56,194 nucleotides of DNA from Herpomyces periplanetae (lineage: Eukaryota > Ascomycota > Laboulbeniomycetes > Herpomycetales > Herpomycetaceae). The stretch is taken from NCBI GenBank assembly GCA_009733715.1, contig WMKJ01000088.1:1-56194 (forward strand), in the 5' to 3' direction. The notes beneath the pieces are model-generated. The model worked only from the letters and a program-made list of their open reading frames with translations, was not told the origin of the DNA and searched no databases. Below are positions 1-12,183 of the stretch, one piece after another. Numbering within the stretch: the stretch's first letter is position 1; the number at the start of each line of letters is the position of its first letter. The position numbers and the translations under genes are program-made.

Positions 1-1299
1 AAAGTGAAATCGGTACTACACAGATTCAGATATGTATGATCTACTTACAAATTGTCAAGTAGGTAATAATACGAATCATATATAATTCCCAACATCAAGC
101 CAAAAACAACAAAACGTAAAAGCTTGCCAACTGTCACTTTTCTCTGTAACATTGGGTTTTCAAATGGCACTTTTTTTCTTAGATAATCTTTGAAAAACAC
201 TAAAGGACGATATAAATTACCCGAGTACTGCTTTTATACCATATCAAGCATGCGGCTCATTTGTATTGATTGACTATCCCCTACTATCTCGTGCCGTAGC
301 TACTTTTTCAAAAATTCTAATAAACAGACGCGTGGCTAACTCTCCATTTTACAGTAATCACCTCCCTTCACATAAAAAACGTGATTGAAAGTGCTCTACC
401 TAAATTATTCATCATTTTATCACTATATAAGGATATCACTTCTTTATCATCATTTTTTCCAGCTTGCAACGTTATTTTTATTTACTATATAATAATTTAA
501 CAATCCTTCGTATAACGGTTTTATGTCTTCTTAACCGCACTTTGTTAAAATTCCTTCCGCTTGTACAATCTCTCACGTTGTAATGAGGCATTTCACCTCT
601 GTAGATAGCTGTTCTTTCCCTCCTATTCTTGGTTGCAAAAGTTCCACTGCAGACTAAGATAGCTTTCTATGATTTATTTTTCTAGCAAATTTACCGTATT
701 TATTGTAGTTCTTGCTTGTTTATGGTTGCCCTCCCCTGAACAATGCGTCTTTTGGCTCCTATTCAACTGCGTGCAGAGACACCTTGTGTCCAAATTATGA
801 CTGTATATTTACACACTGCTTCTGTCAATTGATGAAGGTATACCACTTTATAATATAATTCATAAGAGTGTCTCTTGAAACTTTTATAAAAACTTCGGGA
901 CCAAGAACTAACGGTGAGTTGAAGATCAGCTCATTTTACCAAGCCGTCTCCTCTGCGCTATGTACTAAGATCCTGTCTCTTAGTATTTACATCTCAACAT
1001 TCATCAGATTCTTTCTACTGTATTGACTTTCTTCCAATCTACAACATTGTGATACAACAAAACCCTGAAGAAATAATAAAACACGCAAGTAACGAAACCA
1101 AAGAAGATTACTACTGCATAACTATCTTGATATATAGAGAGGGATTAGAATATAAGTTATTAATTATTATTGACTAACCGCCGGATCACCTGATAACACT
1201 AGGCCACGAGAACTCAAGGCATTAAATTTTCGCTGCAAGATTTAGTAACACAAAGTAAGAGTCGAAAATAGTTACTTACAGAGGTGGGAATACGGTGGG
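1..1299. other. Gene-free AT-rich flank
   Basis: No open frame on either strand reaches a convincing length, and no tRNA-like or rRNA-like segment is visible. The sequence is AT-rich with scattered short A and T runs. It lies just outside the inverted copy of the repeat family described next. I see nothing functional in it. Confidence 0.5.
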
Positions 1300-2060
1300 G
1301 GTGAAGTTTCATATTGTTATACACGCTTACTCAACGCGTCAGGATTAATTTGGCAAACAGGCAATATAGTAAGTGATTTCTGGTGAAGCAGCTATAACTA
1401 CTTCAAACAACAAACTGTGCAGAATCTGCTCGAAAAATTAGACAGGGCAGCAACCCAACAAGCATAGTACTAACACCCAGATTATTGCTGACCATATAAA
1501 TTATACGGTTCTAAGCTAAGCATACAACAAACAAAGAGCAAACACTCATCTATATCGACAATTGAATGAGAAGATAGAGAAGTGAAAAATAAATCATCCG
1601 AGATCCCACATGTAATAGTGATCTCAGACATCTTAAATATACGGGTGGCCAAACCAACTCCATCCGAGTCTAACTTAATTTAGATATTTTCACGTGTACA
1701 TTTTACCATGTTGCTCCAGTGAATTTCTATATCATGCCATTATAATGCTAATGGCGCTTGCAATTATAATCGCAATCAATGATCCGGTATCACCACGAAT
1801 GCACTTTAGTGCTCTAATACTCATTTCATATGTAAGTAACACATTTCCATGCATTCTCACTTAATTGGGGAATGTGGTTGCGTTATCTCCAAATCACGCT
1901 ATCAGTTGTGATGCAATTCAGCAGGCTATTTAAATTCTTACTTCATGAAGATCGAAAAATTACCTTCTTTTCCTTCCTGCACATGACCGGATTTGACAAT
2001 GTTTTGGGAAGGGACATGAGAATCTGCACGCATCACGTAAAAAAAATATGTGTTCGCCGA
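1300..2060 (-). repeat. Diverged repeat, copy C (inverted)
   Basis: The reverse complement aligns by eye over about 750 bases with copies A and B downstream. Shared blocks in the same order include one with a GCTGAATTGCAT core at about 1880-1925, a block with GAGTATTAGAGCACT at about 1800-1835, and a block with TTCACCAGAAATCAC at about 1370-1390 that continues to GAGTAAGCGTGT at about 1320. Identity looks like 60-75 percent, with small insertions and deletions. No intact frame runs through it. It is head-to-head with copy A, the two 5' ends being only about 25 bases apart. The family is not one I recognise. It could be a decayed gene, a non-autonomous element or a duplicated regulatory region. 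Confidence 0.65.
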
Positions 2061-2084
2061 AAAGAGCTACCATATGATATGTCA

Positions 2085-2990
2085 TGCGAAAGGAACACAT
2101 GATGGCCATGTAAGACAGCAACGTCTAGCATCACGTGAAGCGCTTAGTGCAGTTAGCACTGACCAAATGATGCATTTGGACCCTTGTGTCCTTTCCATGT
2201 AGAGTAAACCATTCTAGTAGCATTGGCATTGTCACAACCTACACTATAGTTTTGTTGAACAGCTGAATCGCATCCCAACTGATAGCGTGATTTGTAGATC
2301 ACGTAGTGAAATGCTACGATGTGCATGAAGGAAAAGCAGATAGCGTTCCAATCTTCATGATGCATACATAAAGCATTATGATGATAGTCGTCATCGGCCA
2401 AAAATTATTGGTTGAATATTTCTTGAGAAGCGCAGTGTAACCTGTTGCAAGATTTTACTGCAGTTTCATGACAATTTCAAGAAGCAATATCGCGATTTAT
2501 CGTGTCCCAATTGAATGGGAATGTAGGAAATGTACTTTTTGCACATGTGATAAGTGTTAGAGCACTCAAGTGCATTAGCGATGGTAACAGAACATTGATT
2601 TTAGTTAATATTGAAATTTCTAAATATTATCACACTGACAACTGGAATCGCAAAAATCGACCCCATATAGCTATTCATGAAACAACGACTGCTTGCTTTG
2701 TTGTTGGCTTTGTAAGAACCTGGAACGGTATTTTTGCCTGATCAACATGGATATTGGTATTGTTATTGTGCTTGTCGAGTTGTCGCTTTGTCTACTTCAA
2801 ATAGATTTCGCATAGCGCTTTGATTAAAATAGTTGTAGCTAATTCATCAGTAATCACAATTTTTTTACCTGATATTCAAGTAAACCTTGACACAGAGTTA
2901 GCACATGTAAAATGTGTCTTGAGTTATAATGTGGAGCTAACAAAAAATGCAGTAATTACCAAATGTTCGACAAGCCCACAACTCTGGGCA
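2085..2990 (+). repeat. Diverged repeat, copy A (direct)
   Basis: Matches copy B about 2.36 kb downstream on the same strand and copy C just upstream on the opposite strand. Anchors are AGTTAGCACTGA near 2151, the GCTGAATCGCATCCCA to GATCACGTAGT block at 2262-2307, AATTGAATGGGA near 2510 followed by a GTTAGAGCACTCAAGTGCATT block near 2558, AACGACTGCTTGCTTTG near 2683, and a conserved stretch at about 2826-2900. It contains a CACGTG at 2132-2137. Short frames here are not shared with the other copies, which argues against current coding function. Confidence 0.65.
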
Positions 2991-4429
2991 GAGTTTGCAT
3001 CTAAGGGCCACTGCAGATGCGTTCACTTACACCCGGCTTTAGCTGCAGGGTGCAGGCTTCAAGTTGATCTGTAAAACAAAGGTACAACATTTATTGGTGC
3101 CGAATTGCCTGCAAGAGGCTTTGGTCAAATCTGGCTTAAAACACCAATTTTTGGCACTTTTTGCACTTATTTGCTTTTCTGTATTAAAGGGCTATCCGCC
3201 TTATATTATAGAATCTTTGCCAGAATATTTTTTCGTAGTCTATCTATTTAACATTTTGCCTTCTTCCCACGTTCGTACTTTTGCTTATGTTGGAATATCC
3301 TCTTCTCAAGATAATCCGCTTTCTCATCTTCCATCGAGCTGCACTTTTTTTCCCCAAGATCCACAAAACTTTTTCTCCTCGTTCAAACCCAGAACATTTT
3401 TCTTGTTCCTTCCTAGTCTTAAGTCACAGCTATGACATCCGGTCGTAACCAAAAGGGTAACATTGACGCGTCGATGTTGGTGACACGGTACTCACTGTGT
3501 AGAGAGTAGTAGTGTACTTGTGCCAGTGAAGGAGTTGTGACTAGTAAAAATGCACAGGCGTGCCAGTGTAGGCAAAGAAGTACTTATAATGCTCGAAGTG
3601 GTGGAATTTGGGGAGAAGATGACGGAGTACTACCAGAAAAAATTATTACGCGTTCTTATAAGCAAATAAATGCGTTTCACGTTCGTCAGGGGACTTGCTC
3701 GGAAGTAATTCCGAGCAAATAGCATCCCATCGTGAGTTATTGATACCGATAAAACATAAAACGTCTTTACGAGTGCTGATACTTGGAATGGCGTTTTTCC
3801 CAGCCCTTTTTGTTAAACCGAGCTAAAAGGACAACCCTTACTCAGGTTGGTTTAGGGTACTAGTCGGTATAGTCAAAGTCTCGGGTTTTGGGCTCCGATA
3901 GATCTAATAACTCAAAAATTTCTAAATCACCAAAGCCTCATAATAAGTAGTTTGGTCATTTTTTCATAATCGCTAACGAGGTAGTTCAGGGTGAAAATTT
4001 ATTCTCTACCAGAATTTGAATAACGTAATATATTGATAAATATATTTATAACTCCGATTCTAGAAAAACTATTTCATAAAAAGCTAAGTCGAATAATGCA
4101 CTAATTCACACATGATTTATGACATCAGAGAGGCCGTTATTTACAAGATCTGGAACTGAATGATTAATACTTACGCATACAAGGAAAATTACATTACCAT
4201 CCAATTGAGTGATAATATAACCGGTAAGCCGACTGCCCCCAAATAATTTTAGAAATATTAAAAATTACTAACCCGAGAAAAAGATTTTTATTGCTCTTGA
4301 ATTTTATATAGTTTTATTAACAAATGTTGAATGTGATTGGTCCATTGTTACGAATAAATCAGTCAAAGCATGTATTTGCTGAGAAGGTGCGCCACATGGC
4401 ACATTCCGTGGAAGTAACATATGTCTGAG
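2991..4429. other. Spacer between repeat copies A and B
   Basis: This 1.4-kb spacer is not obviously repeated after copy B, so the duplication involved the 0.85-kb unit rather than the whole 2.36-kb period. The longest plus-strand frame (about 3064-3435) is pyrimidine-rich and lacks family features; its complement is purine-rich. Nothing else supportable was seen. Confidence 0.45.
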
Positions 4430-5290
4430 AAAACCCGGCATGTGTCGCACCCTTTGAAATGAACACGTGACTGTCAAGAGCGGCAACGTGCAGCATCACG
4501 TAAGATCTTCAGATGCAGTTAGCACTGATCATGTGACGCATGGGAATTCTTGCATCTACCCTGAATGACGCAGATCATCCTCTTATCAACGAAGGTAACA
4601 ACCAGTGTAAGAGGTTAGCTACCCTGCTGAATTGTATCCCATCTGATGTTGTGAGCTGGAGATCACGTAGTAAAATGCCCCAATGCATATGAAGGGGCAA
4701 TGCCGTAATATATCACGTTCAAATTGAATGGACATTCACAGAAATGTGCCATTCGCACATGCAATGAGTATTAAAGTACTCAAGCTCATTCATGATGATA
4801 CCGAAACAGTGATTTTTACTATGGCTGAAATTACCAATTTGATTATAATATCATGATATGAAAATGCGGTGGAGCCACTTGACATAATGTAAACATAAAG
4901 GTGGCCCAGATAAGTTGGACTCAGGTGAAGTTGACTCGGCCATCTCATATATTTAGGGTATTCAAAGTTTCAATGACAACTGGGGTTTCGGGTGATCATC
5001 CATATATTTTTTTTTGTTTCTTGTTCAGTTGTTGATAAAGTAACGACTGCTTACATTGTGTGACGTGAATTAGCTTGGAACCATATCTTTTTCCTGGTTG
5101 TTATTGATATTTGTACGTTTATTGCGCTTGTTGGATTGTTAACCTGCCTATTTTGTCGAGAAAACCCTAAACAGTGCTGTTTTTGATGTGGTTGTAACTA
5201 CTTCACCAGAAATCACGACTATCTTGCCGCCATCCAAGTCAACTTTGACACGTCGAGTAAGCGTATGTAACAACCATAAAATGTGTTTGC
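4430..5290 (+). repeat. Diverged repeat, copy B (direct)
   Basis: Third copy of the family. It matches A at the AGTTAGCACTGA anchor (about 4517-4528), the GCTGAATTGTATCCCA to GATCACGTAGT block (4625-4671), the GAGTATTAAAGTACTCAAG block (about 4767-4785), AACGACTGCTTACATTG (about 5043) and the terminal block (about 5187-5270). It matches C better than A in some parts, for example CTTCACCAGAAATCAC and GAGTAAGCGTATGT, and also at about 4910-4945 where C has the same sequence inverted. A CACGTG lies at 4464-4469. No intact frame. Confidence 0.65.
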
Positions 5291-8200
5291 CAATGCTATT
5301 TGTAGCAGAAAAGATATAACTGGTCAATTTATAGCTTAAGTAACGACCATTGAGCAGAAGAATTATGCCACAGAAGACAATTGTACACAATAGCAAGTCT
5401 GACCTTAGAAAAGAGTCGTCATATATATAATGAGCATGAAATATCGAAGGTGCACACAAATCAAGAAGAAATCATTGTATAAAAAATTTCTATGAAAAGA
5501 GGTAAAACTTTATTCAAGAAACCAAGTCAACAAGATTAAAGAGAGAATGTCAACTATCAAGGTAAAGTATATAAATATTATATTCAAATAAAAGTCGATT
5601 AAATGTAACGATAAAATTTGCTAGCTTAGCGTAAAATTTTTTACAGGAAGAAATGAGTTTTTAAACAGACTTTGGGCAATGTACAAAGGGATCAGTTTGC
5701 ATTAAAATTTTCGAATACTTTTCTTAAGCTCATCATGCAATAAATATTGTCAAGTTAACCAACAAGCAATCACACGAATGGCAGCAGATAGCAAACAGTA
5801 TTTGTAAGCCGGTTTTTTATACAGTTAAATTATTCAGCTTCATCATAATGTATCCAGTCGTACGATTACTCTTCAACTAGAGATGCTCATGTTACAATTG
5901 CTTATAGATAAATGGAAAATATCACAGGAAAATTCGCCGAGACAAAAACCGAAGTGGGCACTACCCGATATCCATTGTTTTCGGATGATGGATTTGTCCA
6001 ACTGCTAGATAGGGAAGTTTTCTTCACCCATGCAAATGTATTACACACAGAAATTAGTTTGGTTTAGCAGTTATAACTGTATAGCCTAATATCAACGCTA
6101 GAACTAATATCATAGTCCAACGGTATGTGGAAGTGTATAGAGGGCACATTTACTCATGACAACAGGTAGTATGAAAACTTATATACTCGATATCGACTGG
6201 CTTTAGTACTCTTTTCTTCATAAAAATTATGTAAAACAATTATTTAGTGAGACAAAGTATCATCATAAGTTACTCGTGAGCATAATTATCACAATAGTAG
6301 CTTGTGAATTTGTAAATAGCTCAAAATATACTTTGTGTTAAGAACCTATAGACACATAGAGAGACATATGAAGCCTAACCGGGCATGCAAAAAATAATGA
6401 TTTACAGAATTAATGATTTATCGAACCCAACTGATACTAGCAAAAATCTCGATGCAGGATCTACTACCAAAATAATATCTTCACTGTATTTAAAGATATT
6501 AATGATAAGATATTTCTCTTCGCTTGAATAAATTAAGCCCATTGACATAATTTTATACTCAGGAATGACAGAGTAAATTACGGTCTTAAATTGATTAATA
6601 TGCATGGCTCGATGATCAAAACAAAATTACTTATACATTTAATACATGTGGTAGTAAACGAATAAAATACATTTATTTAGAAAACTCACCTTTAACAACT
6701 GTTAATTTTTATAAATTAACCTATATATACCATCACATTACTGGATCACCAATTGCATGACTGACTGCACATACATTTACCCGGAGTCCCATTCTAGGAA
6801 ATAATTCGTAAATTCATTATCGTGAGAAGGTACAATAAGTCACTAGACGAAATAATTTAATGTTTGAAGTGAGATTAATATTAATTTTCAAATTTATGTG
6901 ACTATGATTTTTGGAGTACCTTGATAGAATTTCTTTACCTAAGTCATGAAAATATATGTTGAGATTATCATGTTATATTTTAGTTAGTCCAAAATGAAAT
7001 CAGTATAATACATTATGTCCATAAGAGAACTACTTGGAATTAGTTACATCGGGGTTATGAGGAATAAATATGGAAAATATTAGCTTTTGTGAAAAGCTAT
7101 ATTCCAAATAGTGAGTTTACACAAAATTGAAAAACAGATTTTTAATGATATATCCTGCACAATAAACATATTTGTTAGAACGTGTAGCAGATTTTTTTTT
7201 AATAAACTAGACCTTTTACTATTCATAACAATGGAGGTAAAATTTTATTATTTTGTTAGGAAAACGATCGATGTGAAGAGGAAAAGGAGATGATGGTAAT
7301 GAGTAGCTGCCCGACATGTAAAAGATGTGCCACAGATTGTTAAAATCTTTTGCAAGATGTAAATAGAGTGCTTTGAGCATATTTTTCGAGAATAATGGAG
7401 CATATATATAATTTTTCCCGAGTAAATCTTCCCTATTTCAAACTTCAACTCACGAAACATTTAATCCAGTTCCTTACAATATCATAAAGCATGGTAAAAC
7501 ATATAATCCAGTTAGAAAAGTTTAGTTTTGGAAGGGAACATGATGTTTTTGGTTAAACATGAAAAAAACAAACTTTTACAGATTTGCTTGAAGATGATCG
7601 TGAAAGGCTAGCAAAGATATGTCTGATATGGAATATCTTTCCATATGCCACACTTCACCAAGAGTAAAACAGCAATTTAATATTTTTAAATAATTTTGAG
7701 AGTATAGTAGTGCTATTAATTAACATTTATATCTAGCCATTTTATATATAAGAATACGTATTTTTGCTTGAGAAAGAACCCCGACTTTTATCCATTTTAT
7801 GTATCTAATTCATTAGCTCATTCTGTATGGATAACCGTTTAAATTAATTTGTAGTGTTTTAAGTTGCAGCTTGAGTAACATTAGAGAATTTTAACAATAT
7901 TTAAAAATATTCTGTCGAGAATTTTATGCTGACTTATTAATATTTCAAAAATTATGAGGATGCTTAAAAACGGTCAAAGTTTGCTTTTGAGTATATGGTA
8001 AGATAATTCTTCTATTAAGTACGTATTTACAATATTTAGATAAACGATTTATTGGCGGGCATAAAATTGGGTTCAAGAGTTTGTTAAGTGTGGTTAAATG
8101 AAGATTGATTCAAGTTCCAAATGTATAAATTGAGTTGATAATAACTCAAGTGAAATTGAAGTTACTGGTATACGGGATAATATTTTTGATATTTGGGTAT

Positions 8201-9207
8201 GAGAAAACATTAGGATGATTCTCAAAGTTCCGAAGATAACTAAGTTAAGACTAAATATGATTATTTTTGTAATTCAATTAATGATACATTTAAAGGTAAC
8301 AACATGTTATAGTGTTCAATCAAAATTATGCTTGTACATATATATGTAAAATATAGCGAATAGAGCATTGTTTGAATTGAATACATTGATGGGGAATTTT
8401 AAACTTTAAGTAGAAACATTTAATCGAAGATAATCTAATAAACTGAAAGCTAGTAAGATCATACAGATATTTACAGAATAAAAGAGTTGATAATAATGGA
8501 TATAGACAGTAGGGTAGAAATATAGTACTAAAATATTACGTAGAAAAAATTTTATACTTTTTAAAAAGAGAATAAATCTTGCACAACTACGATAAATTAG
8601 ATGACGAAAAGTTTGCAAAAGAGAAAAAAAAAATTAAATTTTTGCAAAAAAAGTGAAGTGTATACTAAGTCAATATAGCTAAAAAGAGGTTTTTTTAGTC
8701 AAGGTAAAATTAAGAAAAATTATTCCGGCTCCGAAATATAGGTAATCCAGTCAATGCCGAAGAAAGTCCGTGAATGGGTCACGTGGAATGCAGGGAGTGA
8801 TTACTAAGACTTTCCTTAGACAAAACTGGTAAAAAAACTTTGAGTGGTTTGGAAGAAAATGGGAAAATTCAGAACAATTAGTATTTCTGATTATTTTTGA
8901 TTAATTATGATCATGTGGGTTTTTAAACACTTTCTCAACGGTTGTTCTATTATTCATGAATAGTTCTGGAACCTATTTTATTATAATCTAGCGGATGCCA
9001 ATAAAGGCTATCTTTGCGGATCATTATATATCCGACTAGGCTCAGCTAAGCGCAATTTTTCATTTAGTGAACAGGAAGAAAACGTGGAAAAAATTATTTG
9101 TTAATAGTGATATTTTTATTGTTCTTAACCACGGATTTCTTACGTTCGAAGTTTGCTGTATCTTTAATTTGAGGTTTTTAGTTTATGGTTATCGGTACTT
9201 AATAAGA
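5291..9207. other. AT-rich gene desert, 3.9 kb
   Basis: Very AT-rich DNA with many homopolymer runs and no frame longer than about 70 codons that looks coding. No tandem array, tRNA or hairpin cluster stood out. The last 450 bases form the upstream region of YTM1; they contain one CACGTG at 8780-8785 inside a slightly more GC-rich patch (about 8730-8810). The desert could be simple intergenic DNA, an origin or a centromere-type AT island; nothing in the sequence decides between these. Confidence 0.45.
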
Positions 9208-10857
9208 ATGACTACACTTGAACTTCCCTCACCCGATAATTCCCACCAGAATGATAATTTTTCCGCTCAAGTGCGTATTTCACTTTACACACGAGAAAAA
9301 AATTATGTCCTAAAAGATGAGAATCGCATGATCCTAGTCCCTCGAAGTGTGTAGACGTTTTATGCAATTTTGGTCTATCATCCAAGGTCTTATTGACTAG
9401 AAATTTAACCACCATGGCAAACAGATTTTAAGCGATTTCAACTTTCCACTATTATAAATACTCTATTAGCAACGGCTAAGCCCGTTCCATTTGAGTTTAT
9501 CATTAACGGAATATTTTTACGAACTTCCCTTGACAGTTTCATAAAAGCTAACGGCATCCCAACGGAATCACACGTGTGCGTCGAGTATGTTCAAGCTTTA
9601 ATACCTCCATCCGACCATCACAACGCGTATATTCACGATGATTGGGTAAGCTCAATTGATGTAATTGCCTCACGCCTTGCTATACCGTTTAGCCAAAATG
9701 CCGGTAATGATGTCAAATCATCCAAGATCATTTGTTCTGGAAGTTTTGATGGTATTGTACGAGTTTGGAATGCATGTTCACAATTGATCGCTACGTCAGG
9801 CATATCGAACAAGTATGGTCATGATTTGGCCGTTAAAACCGTCAAATTTACATCTCCCAATTCACTAGCTTCAGGTTCAATGGACAGATCTATATGCTTA
9901 TGGAATATGGTACAGGCTGACCATGACCCTACAAAAATTTCGTTAAATATGCATACTAAATTACTCGGTCACAGTGATGGCATTGATTGTATTGACTTTT
10001 CCTCCTCATCTAATCGTTTACTATCCGCTTCGTGTGATAATAAAATTGGATACTGGACGACGGAAGAACATTCAATGCCCCCAGTATCACAACACAATCG
10101 ACCTGACGAGTCAGGCCAACCAGCTCAAAAATCTCAGAAGCTCTCAATTAGTAATTCTCAATTTACGTATGGAGGTCCATTGGCTATGCTTGATGGTCAT
10201 AATGCTCGGGTATCTGGTGTCATGTTTTCACCTTTATCACCGATGGTCGCATATTCAGTATCTCATGATTCTACATTTCGAACGTGGGATTTAAATGTTG
10301 CACGGTCTGGTTCATCATGTGTATCGGTTAGAACGTTGACATGTCCGCTTTTTTGCCTTTGTTTTATGCCCGGAGGTAACGTGGTTGCATCCGGAACGAG
10401 TGAAGGATATACAGTGCTTATTGATCCCCGGGAGAGTGCTACAAAAGTCGTGAACAAATTTCTTAGAGGACATGTCAATTTTGTGTCTGCAGTTACCGTA
10501 TGCCCGACTAGCGATTACGGATTGGCTAGTGCGAGTCATGATGGTTGTGTAAAGTTATGGGATATCAGAGGTGGTACTGTGTCCAAATCTGAGTCAACGT
10601 ATATGATAGGTGGCGGCGGTGTGAATTTGACTAGTAGTAACGGTCCGACTGTGGGATGCGTGAGCACGATTAACTATAAGATGAATCAAGATATGCTGAA
10701 TGGCATTGGTGATAGCAAACACTATACTGCACCCAATGTTGCACCACAGAAGCGTGGAAATAGGACTTGCAAGCTTTTTGATGTGCATTGGGACGATCAA
10801 CTGGGTATTATAAGTTGCGGCGAGGATAAAATGATACACATCAGTGGTTTCTCGTAG
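9208..10857 (+). CDS. YTM1: Ribosome biogenesis WD-repeat protein Ytm1 (WDR12)
   Basis: Predicted 523-aa WD40 protein of the Nop7-Erb1-Ytm1 (PeBoW) complex, which matures 27S pre-rRNA and 60S subunits in the nucleolus. I join exon 1 (9208-9346) to exon 2 (9425-10857); the 78-nt intron starts GTGTGT and ends ACAG. The join restores the ubiquitin-like NLE domain: exon 1 gives QVRISLYTREK and exon 2 continues with FKRFQLSTIINTLL and VPFEFIINGIFLRTSL, as in yeast Ytm1 and human WDR12. The NLE domain is the part bound by the AAA-ATPase Mdn1/Rea1 in yeast. The HDDWVSSIDV linker then leads into WD blades containing VRVWNACSQL, ICLWNMV, TFRTWDL and VKLWDIRGG. The ATG at 9208 is preferred to an upstream in-frame ATG because family proteins begin shortly before the NLE domain. 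Length is close to the usual 430-500 aa. Confidence 0.93.
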
Positions 10858-11033
10858 GCTTTTGTCAGTAAATGCACTGATTTTTGCGTATTGAAAAAGT
10901 AAAATTACTGGTCCGAAGTTAAACGGAGTTGATAAGTGGCAACCTGTACAAAGTCTTAATGATGATGGTTAATCATAGTATTTAATATAGTTGCCTGTCA
11001 AAGTTTTTGATAGGAATTTTTTATATGGCAAAT

Positions 11034-11787
11034 TTACGATAAATCGTTTATGTTGGTTGACCCGCGAGATTTGGATTGTTGTGATGGCGTTAGTGTTAAC
11101 TTTTTTATATACCAGATTGGTCTTCCCGAGGTGTATAAGAGAAAGTCTTGGATAATACCGTATCCAAGACCGACTAATGAACCAATTTTAACTGTTCGAG
11201 CGGTAGTTTGAAGGGAAAAGTTATCTTAGAAGTGTTTGGGCTTGTGTAAGTACGAATTATCGTTGAATAAAGTAAGTTGTATTAAATTAAAATAGCATCA
11301 CAAAAATAGTGTTGATTAACCTACGTAAGTAACTCCATATGCCCGAAATGCATGCAGCAGCAACAAGGGAGCTTAAACAGTCATGGTGATGATGGTTTCC
11401 GCGAACTGCATCAACTGAGGTTTCTGCGAGTATGAAAGCAGAAGACCAAATGCCCAGTTTGGAAGCAAATTTAACACCTTCACGAAACCCACCAAGCATC
11501 ATATAGTGGCCTTTAGACTTATGATAAAAATACCAATCTCGTTTCGTTTTGGGTAGGTGATGAGCATTTTCCGCACGGAATCTGTAACCTGCAGAAGAGC
11601 TACCTAAAGAGAAACCTAGGCCAAGGCCGATAATGACACTGGCAGTAGATACTACGGCAAAGCGTTGAATAGGGAGTAAAGATAAATTTTGTGTGGAATT
11701 ACCCACAGTAAGAGATGATGGATCAGAAATAGCATCTTCATTCGTCGCGTAAATTTGACCTTGGTTATTTGGTGCAGGTTTATTCAT
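11034..11787 (-). CDS. Tim17/22/23-family inner-membrane protein
   Basis: Predicted 217-aa protein from exon 1 (11787-11325) and exon 2 (11224-11034). The intron starts GTAGGT and ends TCTAAG; the join recovers the frame ending with IGSLVGLGYGIIQDFLLY. Four hydrophobic segments are visible: around residues 42-65, a GIWSSAFILAETSVDAVRG helix, a CLSSLVAAACISGIWSYL helix and the last exon. Glycine-rich small-residue helices and the GGFREGVKFASKLG segment are typical of the Tim17 fold. It most resembles fungal proteins related to TIMMDC1, a complex I assembly factor, but I cannot separate it from other Tim17-fold members by eye. A run of four histidines sits in the loop after helix 2. It shares a 396-bp bidirectional promoter with the gene at 12184. 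Confidence 0.72.
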
Positions 11788-12183
11788 TTAGAGATGAATA
11801 ATATATAAACAATTAATTTTTAAATTCATGAGACATTAAAACAGAGTGGATTTAATTATTTAAAATCTTTTTCACAAGCTTTTAACAATTAATTTCCATT
11901 CAAACAACTAATCTACACTCCAAATTTCACCATTTTCCTCGACTATTTACACCCAACAAGCCGAAATTTTCCACCAGTAGCCGTCACCTGATGCACACAC
12001 GTGCTTGGTCAGGTGATTGTGCACGGCAATTCCAGATGTGTCACGTGTTAAAGCAAAAGCTCACTGTGAGCTGGCCAAGTGAAAGAAAGAATTACATGTT
12101 TTCGTTAAACGCGTCCGAGTTTGGAATTATTATATTTAAGTTTTCAAGATCGTATGTTTATTAATTGAAGTGCATGAATTATC
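11788..12183. promoter_or_regulatory. Bidirectional promoter with two CACGTG sites
   Basis: Spacer between two divergently transcribed genes. It holds two perfect CACGTG palindromes, at 11998-12003 and 12042-12047, roughly midway. In fungi this hexamer is the core site of Cbf1-type basic helix-loop-helix proteins. Both flanking genes look mitochondrial, so shared control is plausible but inferred. Confidence 0.5.

Noticed and set aside
3064-3435. 123-codon frame, with a lysine-rich minus-strand frame opposite
   Set aside because: Biased composition, no homology recognised, and neither frame is kept in the other repeat spacers.
1300-5290. Repeat copies as a known transposon or LTR element
   Set aside because: No terminal inverted repeats, target-site duplications, transposase, integrase or reverse-transcriptase motifs were seen.
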